In this document: in pieces, positions 52,724 through 63,925 of the stretch
Position numbering within the stretch: the first letter of the stretch is position 1
How the letters are laid out: the number at the start of each line of letters is the position of its first letter
Assembly: GCA_963920575.1 (NCBI GenBank)
Contig: OY986970.1
Location: 25,501,869-25,565,868 of the forward strand
From: Narthecium ossifragum
Lineage: Eukaryota; Streptophyta; Magnoliopsida; Dioscoreales; Nartheciaceae
Length of the DNA: 64,000 nt
Direction: 5' to 3'
Position numbers and translations under genes: made by a program
Notes under the pieces: generated by a model
Seen by the model: the letters and a program-made list of their open reading frames with translations, nothing else
Databases searched by the model: none
What the model was told of the DNA's origin: nothing

Positions 52724-54282
52724 TGATAACGCGTGAAAAGTGCACAAATCGCCCCTTTAACTAGGTCCTGTTAGCCTCCGAGCAATGCTATTTTGATGGT
52801 CTATTGTGCATTTCAGGTATAAGAGCCTTCAACGAAGGTTAGATCAAGTTTGGGGCTAAAACGAAGTGATTTTGGCAATCCTGCGTGAAGGAGATCGATC
52901 TGCATACTAATGGAGATCGATCTCATTATTCCAGCAAGAAGCGGTCCAGTCGAAGCAAAGGAGATCGATCTTCATCCTGAAGGAGATCGATCTTGGTCGG
53001 GCGTATTCCAGATCCAGAGTTCGCAGAACGAAGGAGATCGATCTTCTTCCCTATGGAGATCGATCTCATTTGATGCTGGGAGAAAAATAAAGGGCTGAGA
53101 TCTAATCCGAGTTAGGGTTTTATTAAGGCTTATAAATAGGTGTTAGGAGAGGATTTTTGGCAGCCACCCATAGGCGAATTTTCCTCTCCTCCTGGGTGTT
53201 TCCTTGGTCCTTCTTCCTCCATAAACATTAGGGTTAGATCTTGAAGATAGATCCATGGTGGGAGCGCATCATCAACCTTCTCCGATGAATCGTCTCTTCA
53301 AGATGAGTAGCTAAATCTTTTGTCTAGGAAATTCTATGATGTAATAGGGAGTTTATTTCGGTTTTCCTATGGATCTGAGCATGTACTTTATGATGGTTTA
53401 ATGGATTAAATTCGGATTTTATATATCTATTGGTAATAGTTCTTATGGTGAATGTTTTGTTTGCTCTTTGTGCCCTAATTTCGGTCTGTCTTATCTCGGT
53501 TTTTCTGTGGGTATACAGCCGGATTTTGTGAAAAATCAAAACACAAAAGTCGTAGATCTTTGTCTTAGCTTTTCAACGAATCTTGAATCGCCTCGTTTCG
53601 AGTTCGGATGTGAACGTTACGCTGAGATTACGATCGCTGGTTTTGAGCTTTGCATGTTAGAGGCTAGGATTAGGACTTGTTCAAGTTGCTTTTATGCTAG
53701 AACCATGTTAGATCTTTGGATTGGATTCTAAACCCTAGCTTATGATTGTAGGAGTGCTAGAACCACTGCCTTAATGCTAGAACCATTAAGACCTATGATT
53801 GTAACCTACGATTCATTCTTTATCTTTATCGATTAGGCGATCTCAAAGTGCTAGAACCACTTTGATTATTTTCATACCAATTATCCGCTGATTTGTTCTT
53901 CATTCCGACATAGGCTTCTAATGAATCTATGTTGAGTGATAGTGGACCTAGCCGATCTTCTATCAACCCTAGAAAACCATCTTGAACTTATTGAATTGCT
54001 CTTATCGTAGGAATGCCTAGATAGCTCTCGATTACGGATTAGAACTTCCTAACCTTTTCTCTATTGTTATTCTCCCAATTTAGTTTGAAAGACCAACTAT
54101 CATCTATCTTCCTTAACTTTTGATTTAGAACTATGCATGGTAATTAGGCTTAATCCTGTTTTCCCTGTGGACCGACCCGGACTCATCGCTATCTACCCCT
54201 TAAGTAGTTAGTAGTGTTTCGGTTTATAAATTTATAATTTTGGCGTTCTTGTTAATGTAACGACACTTTTCAAGGCGTGTCA
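52724..54282 (+). repeat. Element B 3' LTR
   Basis: GATCGATC starts are 52893/52915, 52963/52985 and 53036/53058, TATA at 53131, mini-hairpins at 53770-53790 and 53843-53865. All features of the 5' LTR are kept at the same relative positions. Confidence 0.95.
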
Positions 54283-54577
54283 GCATGTGAGATCGATCTC
54301 CTTTGCAATCGAGATCGATCTCCTTGAAATCCATATCGATCTTCTTTGCAAATTCCAGATCGATCTCCTTTACTCAGAAAGGCAAACTTGGGCTAAAACA
54401 CAAGCCCAAGCTCAGATCTTCCGATCTCGGGTTCACCTAACCATTCTAAACAAACACGAACACAGACAAGGCCAGTGTGTGCACACGCGGGTGTGAAACA
54501 AACCAACAAGGTGCAATTTACCAAATTGCCCTTGCAGTCTACAGCGAGCCACAGGGGTAGAGGGACAGGTCCTCACA
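54283..54577 (-). repeat. Chromovirus 3' LTR, right part
   Basis: It resumes with the second GCATG and ends GGTCCTCACA. It has GATCGATC-type motifs at 54291, 54313, 54334 (ATATCGATC) and 54358, one fewer than the sister LTR. A purine tract (AAGGGTAATAGGA on the minus strand) adjoins at 54578-54590. Confidence 0.9.
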
Positions 54578-54650
54578 TCCTATTACCCTTAAAGGAAATC
54601 TCGTCCCGAGATTTGATAAGGGTAGGGCTCGGAACAACAAAACAGCTACA

Positions 54651-56527
54651 CTAGAGGACAGAACAAGAAGTACATGGAGAAGAAAACAACAGCGGAAACT
54701 CCTGCCGCATGCGCGCCTCGCGCTCCCAAGTAACCTCCTCGGTGCCTTTGTGGCTCCACAGTACCTTGACCAAGGGAATTGTCTTGCCCCGCAAGACCTG
54801 ATCCCTCCGGTCAAGTACCTGAACCGCCTGCTCAACAAAGCTCACGTCTGCCTCAAGCTCAATGTCATCCACTCTGATGACATGAGACGGGTCTGGGTGA
54901 TACTTCCTTAGCATCGACACATGGAAAGTCGGATGCACAGCAAACATGTGTTGAGGAAGATCCAGGCGGTAAGCTACCTCGCCGACCCTCTCCAAGATCT
55001 CAAACGGCCCGACGAACCTCGGCGCCAACTTGCCACCTCTGCCAAACCTGACAGAACCTCTGTACGGCGATGCTCGCAAGAACACTCGGTCGCCGACTGC
55101 AAACTCCAACGGTCGTCGCCTCTGATCTGCATAACTCTTCTGCCGGCTCTAAGCCGTCAGAAGTCTCTGCCTGATCTGTACCAACCTCTCTGACGACCGC
55201 CTGACGATGTCTGGACCGGTGAGTGAAGCCTCTCCAACCTTTGTCCAACATACTAGGGAACGGCACGGCCTACCATACAACGCCTCGAAAGGTGTTACTC
55301 CAAGACTGGATTGGTAGCTGTTGTTGTAGGCGAACTCCACCAAGGGAACGTGCTCCTCCCAGCTGCCTCCTGCATCGAGGACACATGCTCTCAGCATGTC
55401 CTCCAAGATCTGGATCGTCCGCTCTGACTGCCCGTCTGTTTGCGGATGGAAAGCTGTACTGAAAGTCAGGAGTGTGCCAACTGCCTCCTGAAAGTCCCGC
55501 CAGAACCTGCTGGTGAACCTAGGGTCATGGTCTGACACGATAGAAACTGGAACTCCGTGTAGTCTGACCACCTCTCTGACGTACAAACTGCCCAACCTGT
55601 CGGTCGAGTCTGTCACCTGCATAGGCAGGAAGTGCACCGATTTGGTCAATCGATCAACGATGACCCAAATCGCGTCATTCCCCCTAGGAGATCTCGGTAG
55701 CCCGGTCACGAAGTCCATCATGATGTGCTCCCACTTCCACTCAGCTAGTGGAAGTGGCTGAAGTAACCCTGGAGTCCGCTGGTGCTATGCCTTGACCTTC
55801 TGACAGGTAAGGCAGCGCGATACGAACTCCGTCACTGCCCTCTTCATCCCGCGCCACCAGAACTGCCGCCGAAGATCCTGGTACATCTTGGTGCCGCCGG
55901 GATGAACTGCAAAGCGAGAGTGGTGGAACTCTCGTAGGACGTCGTCTCGAAGAACTAGATCTGCTGGAACCGCTACTCTGCCTCGGAACCGTAGCCCTCC
56001 GTCTGGCGATACTGTCCAGTCTCCGTCTGCGCCCTCTGCGCCCGCTGATGTGTGTAACTCCTCGAGCTCTGGGTCACTGTGCTGTGCCTCTAACACTCTG
56101 GCTAAGACTGCTGGTATACTTTGCACTGCATAGAGAAAACTGCTGGATCCTCGATCCTCGAACTCGAGCCCAAACTGGCCCGTCGTCTCTAGAGCCTGCC
56201 ACTGCCGCACTGACAACCCTGCAACTGCTGCTCTAGTGTCTCTCACCTGTCTGCTCAGCGCGTCTGCTACGACGTTTTCCTTACCAGGATGGAAATGCAA
56301 CGCAAAGTCGTAGTCCTCCAGTAGCTCCATCCAGCGTCACTGCCTCAGGTTGAGGTCACGTTGGGTGAAAACGTGCCTCAAACTCTTATTGTCCGAGAAG
56401 ACTGAGAACTTCTCGCCATAAAGATAATGCCGCCAGGTCTTCAGGGCGAAGACCACTGCTGCTAGCTCCAACTCGTGAGTAGGGTAGTTCCTCTCATGGT
56501 TCTTCAGCTGACGAGAACCATAGGAAA
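54651..56527 (-). pseudogene. Chromovirus RNase H end, integrase and chromodomain
   Basis: Read downwards on the minus strand: the RNase H end ([26 protein letters not shown]), integrase zinc finger (HHSRFAVHPGGTKMYQDL ... CLTCQKVKA), catalytic core ([56 protein letters not shown]) and a C-terminal domain with VGPFEILERVGEVAYRLDLP and a chromodomain-like VLWSHKGTEEVTWEREARM. In-frame stops lie at 56337-56339 (TGA), 55785-55787 (TAG) and 55149-55151 (TAG). Apart from these the frame is well conserved, so it is a recently silenced gene. Confidence 0.88.
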
Positions 56528-56532
56528 CTACG

Positions 56533-58917
56533 TGTGAGGACCTGCCCCTCTACCCCTGTGGCTCGTTGTAGACCGCAAGGGCAATTTGGTAAATTGCACC
56601 TTGTTGGTTTGTTTCACACCCGCGTGTGCACACACTGGCCTTGTATGTGTTAGTGTTTCTTTAAAATGACTAGGTGGACCCGGGATCGAAAGATCCGGAC
56701 TTGGGCTTGAGTTCTTGCCCAAGTTTAGCTTTCAGCACACAAAGGATCGATCCTCTCTGGCTAAGGGATCGATCCTCTTCGTGCCAGAAAGCCCTGTGAA
56801 TCGTCTTGAAGGATCGATCCTTCGTTGAGGAAGGATCGATCATTTATAAGTCGGTTGGTTTTCTGCTTCGCGAGGACGGCTGCCGTTGGCCGTCGCTCTC
56901 TCCTGTCAGAGGGGGAAGACTTCCCCTCCCCTTCTTTCACTTTTTCCCCTCTTTCCCGGCTGTCCCCTCCCCCCTTTTCCCTCCTTTTCTTCCCCTCTTC
57001 CTCCTCCTCCTTTCTTCTTCTTCTTCTCTTCTCTTCTCCCCCGAAGCTCTGCTCTTCCCCTGTTTTTCCGGCAGCCACCTTCCCCTCTTCCGTTCTCCCT
57101 CCTTCGATCATCAAATTGGGTGTTCTTTGACTCGTTGGATTCGTGACAACGAGAGGAAGGCTCCTGGTGTGCTTTGGCAGCTTGTTGGTGATCAAATCGC
57201 GGGGAATCAGCCGAGGAAAGCGCAGCTAGGTAGGGTTATACCTACTATGTTCATTTCGGGTTTTCTTGAGATCTAGCCGTTGGATCTTGTTGATCCTTGC
57301 TTTGTTGGTTTCCTTATACCTTGTAGAATAACTGATTTAAGTTTCATATTAATCAGTTGAGATTTGAGTAGGTTTTATGCAAGATTAGTCTCGGATTTCT
57401 GGTTTTCTGCTGTTCTTAAGAAACAGCCGGCTTGCGGCGAGTTTTCCGGCCGGCGAGTACATGATCTTGGCTTTTGATAAAAATAAGAGTTGTAGAGATA
57501 TTCGTTAGCTTTCCATTCCATCTTGTTTCGTAATTTTCCGATTTTGATACGATTTCTTATGATTTGTTTACTGAAGGGCTGCGTTGCAGCAATTAATTGT
57601 TAAGTTAGTTGATTAGCGTTTTTTGATTAGCGTTTTCCCGTTAATCCAACCGTTGGATGATTATGAAATTTGGATATGTTGATCATGCTATATACACCTA
57701 CTGGTGGCTAAGTTGGATCTTGAATCTGACATCGTTCAGATGTCGGATCGACGAGATCAATTAGCCCCTAAGTAGAGGCTTGGGTGTTTTGTTGAATATA
57801 ATATTATATTTCGGAATATAATATTATATTGCGTTTTATTCATCAACGGTTTTCGGGGTTGCTTCCCGTTGCAGGAGTCCGCGGTTGACGGTTGCGGTAC
57901 CGTCGTAACGCCGGGACCCGCTGCGGATCGGCTGGCAGCGGTTGGTGGTACTGCTGCATCGATCCAGTAGACTTATATGATGCTTGACATAATGTTGCAT
58001 GCCTTTCCTATTTATTTGTGTATGTCATAGCATGCATTGTTGTTGTGTGCATTAGTTGCATTGGTTAGGGCGTGGGTGATCTTTGGGTCGCCGTCCCGAG
58101 GCTGGAAGCTCGGACTTAGCCCTAGGACCGGGGTTGGGCAATTTGGACCCGGTTGGAATTGTGGTGTCCAGTCGATTCAATGATAGGCTTAGATGACTGG
58201 TACACTTGTGGCTTGATGATTGTAGAGGTCGTGTCGGCCTCGAGTCGGAGGCTGAGGTGTAGCCGGTGTTCCACTGTGTCGACTCTTGAGTGGTGGAAAC
58301 GACCCCCTCAGCGGTACCATTTCCCGCCTGCAGTGCCGGTTACCTGCATGTGAGTCAGCAGTGTTTGTTGAGCTTACTGTGTGCTGCTCCTGGGCACCAG
58401 GGACACGCGGTGGGGTTATGGGACCCCTGTATACACCCAGATCCTACTCGAGGGCGACACTCTTGCGTTTCCCTCTTCCTTCTGTGTGTCGTAGTGTAGA
58501 TCCCTACTGAGCTTAGTGCTCACACCTACCCGGGCTGCGTTTGCAGGTGCAGGCGGCAGTTCTTCTTCTGTGGCCCCTACCGGGCAGTTGGTTGGCGGTG
58601 CGGCGGCGCCAGGTGGGCTTGAGAGGTGGTGATCGTTTATTGCTTTTATACCCTAAGTTAGATAGTCTCCTACGGGAGTAATGTTGTATTTGAATCTTCC
58701 CCTCTCCGAGGATATGTATATTAACACTTTGAGTTTTAACCTGAGGTTCGAGGTTTTGCAAATCAATATTGTATCTTTATTTTGGGGATGCTTTTGGTGA
58801 ACTGTTAGGGAGACCAATAGGTTAGAGGGAACCCTCGCCAGCTTTGTTTTCCGCGTTTTGTAGGTTCCGGTTCGCGTCGCCCGGCCCGGTTGGGCTTTCG
58901 CGGGTCGGGGCGTGACA
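56533..58917 (+). mobile_element. Solo LTR of the chromovirus family inside pol
   Basis: It starts TGTGAGGACC and ends GGGGCGTGACA, flanked by CTACG (56528-56532 and 58918-58922). It is 2385 bp, in the orientation opposite to its host, and homologous along its length to the LTR at 61584-63920. It interrupts RNase H just after [10 protein letters not shown]; the frame continues as [11 protein letters not shown] on the other side. Confidence 0.92.
56745..56841. promoter_or_regulatory. GATCGATC two-pair array in solo LTR
   Basis: Starts are 56745/56767 and 56812/56834: 22-bp pairs, 67 bp apart. Most motifs read AGGATCGATCC. It begins 212 bp inside the LTR. Confidence 0.65.
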
Positions 58918-58921
58918 CTAC

Positions 58922-60442
58922 GTGCCCCTCCTGCATGAGGACACATCCCAAACCCTCACCGCTAGCGTCACAGTAAACACTGTAACCAACACCTCGCTCG
59001 GGGACGATCAGCACTGGTGCACTGGTCAACATGGTCCTCAGATCCACGAAGGCTCGCTCACAAGCATCATCCCACACGAACGGGACGGCCTTCTGTGTCA
59101 GTCTGGTCAACGGTCCGGCAACTCTGGAGAAGTCCCGCATGAACCGCCTGTAGTAACCCGCCAGGCCTAAGAAGCTACGGACCTCGAACACTGTTCTCGG
59201 TCTCTGGCACTGTACCACTGCCTCGACCTTGGCCGGGTCAACTGAGATCCCTGCTGCCGACACCATGTGTCCAAGGAATCCCACCTGTGCAAGCCAGAAC
59301 TCGCACTTGGAAGCCTTGGCATAAAGCCAATGCTCCCTAAGAAGCTGCAACACTGTCGCTAAGTGTCGCTCGTGCTCCGCCTCTGACCGGGAGTAGATGA
59401 GGATGTCGTCGACGAACACCACCACGAACTTGTCTAGGAAAGGCCGGAAGATTCTCTGCATGAGATCCATGAACGCTGCTGGTGCGTTCGTCAGCCCAAA
59501 CGGCATCACAACGAACTCGTACAGGCCGTACCGAGTCCGAAAAGCCGTCTTCGGGAAGTCGCAATCCCGAACCCTCAACTGGTGGTAGCCGGTGCGGAGG
59601 TCGATCTTCGAGAACACTGAAGATCCTCGCAACTGGTCAAACAGGTCGTCGATCCGCGGCATCGGATACATGTTCTTCACCGTCACCCTGTTGAGCCGCC
59701 TGTAGTCTATGCAAAGTCGAAGGGTACCGTCCTTCTTCGCAAACAACACTGGTGCCCCCCAGGGAGACATGCTGGGACGGATGAAGCCTCTGCTGGTAAG
59801 CTCGTCTAGCTGGGTCCTCAACTCACTCTGCTCTGCTGGTGCCATCCTGAAAGCTGGGAGAGAGATCGGTGCGGTACCCGGTACCAGGTCGATCTCAAAA
59901 TCGACCTCTTTGGGCGGTGGAAGCCCGGGCAACACCTCGGGAAACACATCGGTGTAGTCGCACACGATCCTGGGGAAACTACTTTGCTGCACTCCCTCTG
60001 ACCCAAACAGGGACAGGCTGGCCAGCAAGGCTGAAAGCTCGCTGCCACGCCTCGCCACACCACAAGCAAAGGAATCGGCTGAGAACCGATCCCCCAACAA
60101 CACAAACTGTGTCCCATCGGGTGTTCAAGTGACCACCCTCCGGCGACCACAGTCGATGATAGCTCGGTACGCTGCTAACCAGTCCATACCGAGTATCATG
60201 TCGAAACCTGTCATGTCTAGCACCCGCAGGTCTAGACAGACACGGAGGCCTCCAACCTCCAAAGAACAAGATCGGCAGACCCGGTCTACCCTGACTGTGC
60301 CGCCGATCGGTGAATCTACAGACTGTGCCACCTCTAGCCAACTCGTCTCTAATCCTAGCGATGCCACACACATGCTAGCAATATAGGAATGAGACGCCCC
60401 AGAGTCTATCAGCATATCTACTAAAGAACTAGAAAGCTGAAA
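58922..60442 (-). pseudogene. Chromovirus protease and reverse transcriptase
   Basis: Protease has MLIDSGASHSYIASM (60371-60415) and MILGMDWLAAY. RT has [49 protein letters not shown] and [13 protein letters not shown]. RNase H begins with [18 protein letters not shown]. One TGA (60125-60127) separates protease from RT in an otherwise continuous frame. The solo LTR cuts it at 58922. Confidence 0.9.
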
Positions 60443-61381
60443 GATACCTCTGAGGACGGTTGGCTCTGCCGCTGCCTACTGGTACTGCTGGTAAAGCTGA
60501 ACGGTGTCCGGCTACTCATGCACCGGAAAAGCAAACACACGCCCCCGCTGGCCGCCTCCACCTCTGGAGCGGCCCGGTCCAGCCCCCGATCCGCACCCAT
60601 CACTGCTCCCCTGCCAAGCACTGGACCCTCCGCCTCGACTCCCCTGCGACATAGCGCCCCGCGCTCCTCGCAAGTGGCAGTCCCCACGGTAGTGTCCCAG
60701 CTGCCCGCACAAGAAACAAGTGGATGGCGCGCTATCAGGCTGCTGACCCTGGCCTCCCCCTGACGGAGCCTGCCCAGACGGCCCGGCCGTCAGGAGAAAC
60801 TGACCCGATGGACTCGGCAACTATGCCTGGAACTGCAGCGGGTGCTGCGACCGCTGCTGAAAGCGTCGCTAACGCCGCAGGTTCCCTCTGCCGAATCCCC
60901 CTCTGAACTGGGGTCTCTGCGGTGTGCTGGTAGAGGATGCCGGTGGAACTGCCCGGCACCTCTCGTCTCGCAACTGCGCCTCCACTACCAAGGCGCAGTC
61001 CAGAACTGCTGAGTACGTTTGGAAGCGGTAAGAACTAGTCCGTCGTCTGATCGCTGATCGAAGCCTCTGCTCAAACTGACATGCACTGGCCACTGGATCT
61101 GCTGCAACTGCCTCCGCAAAACGGACCAAGTGCGTGAACCGGGTGGTATACTCCTGAAACTCTAGCAAGACCACCACAGCAGTCCGCACGTCGACCGGAG
61201 CGAGAACCCCCTCCTCGGCGAGAAGGGTGTCATCCCGTGCGACCGAAGCCGTCGCTGGTGATGGCTCAGACCGTCTAGCTCTGACCTCCCTGACAGGTGC
61301 TACCCTGTCTGGTCGGGCGGGTCGACCAAGTCGTGCCCCACCCCGACCATCAACCGAAGGTCAGCCTCGAGCTCCCGACAT
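60443..61381 (-). pseudogene. Chromovirus gag
   Basis: It starts at ATG 61379-61381 (MSGARG) but meets a TGA at 61361-61363, codon 7. Downstream are the gag body (LEFQEYTTRFTHLVRFAEAV, YSAVLDCALVVEAQLRDER) and a CCHC knuckle CFLCGQLGHYRGDC (about 60680-60720 on this strand) in a shifted frame. Nonsense and frameshift changes make it inactive. Confidence 0.8.
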
Positions 61382-61568
61382 CTGCGCAATCACCAACAAC
61401 AAACGAGCGTCCACTCGTTCGAAACTCAAGACAAAGCAGCACAACATAAAGCGGAAAAGCATAGCACATCAAAAGGAGCATGCACGGATGTTCTAGACAT
61501 AGAACTAACCCATTCCACGCTCAATCTCAACCGAATCCTGATCCTAAACCCTGGGATCTACAACCTAT

Positions 61569-61580
61569 GCTCTGATACCA
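61569..61580 (-). other. Primer binding site, initiator tRNA-Met
   Basis: On the minus strand it reads TGGTATCAGAGC, the standard primer site of plant chromoviruses, 3 nt from the 5' LTR end at 61584. Confidence 0.9.
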
Positions 61581-61583
61581 AGC

Positions 61584-63920
61584 TGTCGCGCCCCGACCCG
61601 CGAAAGCCCAACTGGGCCGGGCGACGCGAACCGGAACCTACAAAACGCGAAAAACAAAGCTGGCGAGGGTTCCCTCTAACCTATTGGTTTCCCTAGCAAT
61701 TCACCAAAAGCACCCTCAATTAAAAGATAATAATATATTGAAGCCTCGAACCACAGATTTAAAACTTAAAGTGATTTAATATACAAAACCTCGGAGAGGG
61801 GAAGATCCAAAATACAACATACTCCCGTAGGAGACTAACTAACATAGGATAAAAGCTGTAAAGGATCACCACCTCTCAGACTCCACCTGGCGCCGCCGCA
61901 CCGCCAACCAACTGCCCGGTAGGGGCCACAGAAGAGGTACTGCCGCCTGCACCTGCAAAACGCAGCCCGGGTAGGAGTGAGCACTAAGCTCAGTAGGGAT
62001 CTACAGTACGACACACAGAAGGAAGAGGGAAACGCAACAGTGTTGCCCTCAAGTAGGATCTGGGTGTATACATGGGTCCCATAACCCCACCGCGTGTCCC
62101 TGAGGCCCAGGGACAGCACTCATTAACAGGAACAACACTTGCGACACTACAGGTCAGCACAGTGGGACATCGGCTACACCTCAGCATCCGACTCAAGGCC
62201 GACACGACCTCTACAATCATCAAGCCACAAGTGCACCAGTCATCTAAGCCTATCATCGAATCGACTGGGCACTACAATTCAAACCGGGTCCAAACCACCC
62301 AACCCCGGTCCTAGGGCTAAGTCCGAGCTTCCAGCCTCGAGACGGCGACCCAAAGATCACCCACGCCCTAACCAATGCAACTAATGCACACAACAACAAT
62401 GCATGCTATGACATACACAGATAATAGGAAAGGCATGCATCAGTATGTCAAGCATCATATAGGTCTACTGGATCGCTACAGCGGTACCACCAACCGCTGC
62501 CAGCCGATCCGCAGCGGGTCCCGGCATTACGACGGTACCGCGACCGTCAACTGCGGACTTTTGCAACGGGAAGCAACCCCGAAAACGATGATGAACAAAA
62601 CACAATATAACATTATATTCCGAAATATAATATTATATTCAAAAACACCCAAAGCCTCTACTTAGGGGCTAATTGATCCCGTCGATCCGATGCCGAAACG
62701 ACGTCGGATTCAAGATCCAACTTAGCCACCAGTAGATGTATAAACCAGGATCATCATATCCGAAAATCATAATCATCCAACGGTTGGATTAACGGGAAAA
62801 CGCTAATCAAAATCGTTAATCAAACTAACTTACCCATTAATTGTTGCAACGCAGCCCTTCAGAAACAAATTCATAAGCAATCGTACACAAATCGGAAAAT
62901 TACGAAACAAGATGGAATGGAAAGCTAACGAATAGCTCTACAACTCTTATGTTTATAAAAAGCCAAGATCATGTACTCGCCGGCCGGAAAATTCGCTGCA
63001 AGCCGGTTGTTTCTCAAGAACAGCAGAAAACCAGAAATCCGAGACTAATCTTGCATAAAACCTACTCAAATCTCAATTGATTAACATGAAACTTAAATCA
63101 GTTATTCTACAAGTCATAAGGAATCCAACAAAGCAAGGATCAACAAGATCCAACGGCTAGATCTCAAGAAAACCCGAAAAGAACACAGTAGGTATAACCC
63201 TACCTAGCTGCGCTTTCCTCGGCTGATTCCCCGCGATTTGATCACTAACAAGCCTCTAAACCACTTCAGGAATCTTCCTCTCGTTGTCACGAATCCAACG
63301 AGCCTTAGAACGCCGCAAAAGATGGCCGGAGGAGGGAGAACGGAGGTGATGAAGCTTGGCTGTCGGAACAGGGGAAGAAGCAGAGTTTCGGGAGAGAAAG
63401 GAAGAAGGAAGAAGAAAGAGAGAAGAAGGAGGAAGAGGAGGGGAAGAAAAGAGGGGAAAGGGGGAGGGGAAAGCCGGGAAAGAGGGGGAAAAGCTGGGGG
63501 AAAGGGAGGGGAAGTCTTCCCTTCCTGACAGGGGAGAGCGACGGCTGACGGCCGTCCTCGCGAAAGAGAAAACCCACCGACTCGAGCATGATCGATCTCC
63601 AAGGCATGTGAAATCGATCTCCTTTGCAATCGAGATCGATCTCCTTGAAATCCAGATCGATCTTCTTTGCAAATTCCAGATCGATCTTCCTAGCCATCCA
63701 GATCGATCTCCTTTACTCAGAAAGGCAAACTTGGGCTAAAACACAAGCCCAAGCTCAGATCTTCCGATCTCGGGTTCACCTAGCCATTCTAAACAAACAC
63801 GAACACAGACAAGGCCAGTGTGTGCACACGCGGGTGTGAAACAAACCAACAATGTGCAATTTACCAAATTGCCCTTGCAGTCTACAGCGAGCCACAGGGG
63901 TAGAGGGACAGGTCCTCACA
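61584..63920 (-). repeat. Chromovirus 5' LTR (intact)
   Basis: It is 2337 bp, TGTCGCGCCCC...GGTCCTCACA, a full copy of the 3' LTR split at 39833. It preserves the empty site of element B (CCAAGGCATGTGAAATCGATC near 63597-63617). Long C/T-rich frames across 63204-63700 recur in every copy but look compositional. Confidence 0.93.
63590..63708. promoter_or_regulatory. GATCGATC six-unit tandem array, chromovirus 5' LTR
   Basis: Starts are 63590, 63612 (one base changed), 63634, 63655, 63679 and 63701, spaced 22, 22, 21, 24 and 22. The sister LTR lacks the last unit. It lies 212-331 bp inside the U3 end of the LTR. Confidence 0.7.
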
Positions 63921-63925
63921 GGATG

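Larger units (their letters stand above)
39834..54282 (+). mobile_element. Element B: full-length Athila-type LTR retrotransposon
   Basis: LTRs are 39834-41393 and 52724-54282 (1560 and 1559 bp, about two dozen differences by eye), flanked by GCATG (39829-39833 and 54283-54287). The primer site, a single open gag-pol frame, two further ORFs after pol, a duplicated leader motif and a purine tract are all present. The size, 14.4 kb, the long region after pol and the tRNA-Asp primer site fit the Athila group. It is the youngest and best-preserved element in the window and has no visible disabling mutation in gag-pol. Confidence 0.95.
37809..63920 (-). mobile_element. Tekay/Del-type chromovirus (Ty3/gypsy), heavily interrupted
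   Basis: The 5' LTR (61584-63920) is at the right and the 3' LTR (37809-54577, interrupted) at the left; GGATG flanks both sides (37804-37808 and 63921-63925). The primer site TGGTATCAGAGC (initiator tRNA-Met) lies at 61569-61580 on the minus strand, 3 nt from the LTR. Gag, protease, RT, RNase H, integrase and a chromodomain-like tail follow in that order on the minus strand. LTR size (about 2.3 kb) and domain order fit Tekay/Del. Element B sits in the 3' LTR and a solo LTR sits in pol. Without these insertions it is about 9.3 kb. Confidence 0.92.
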
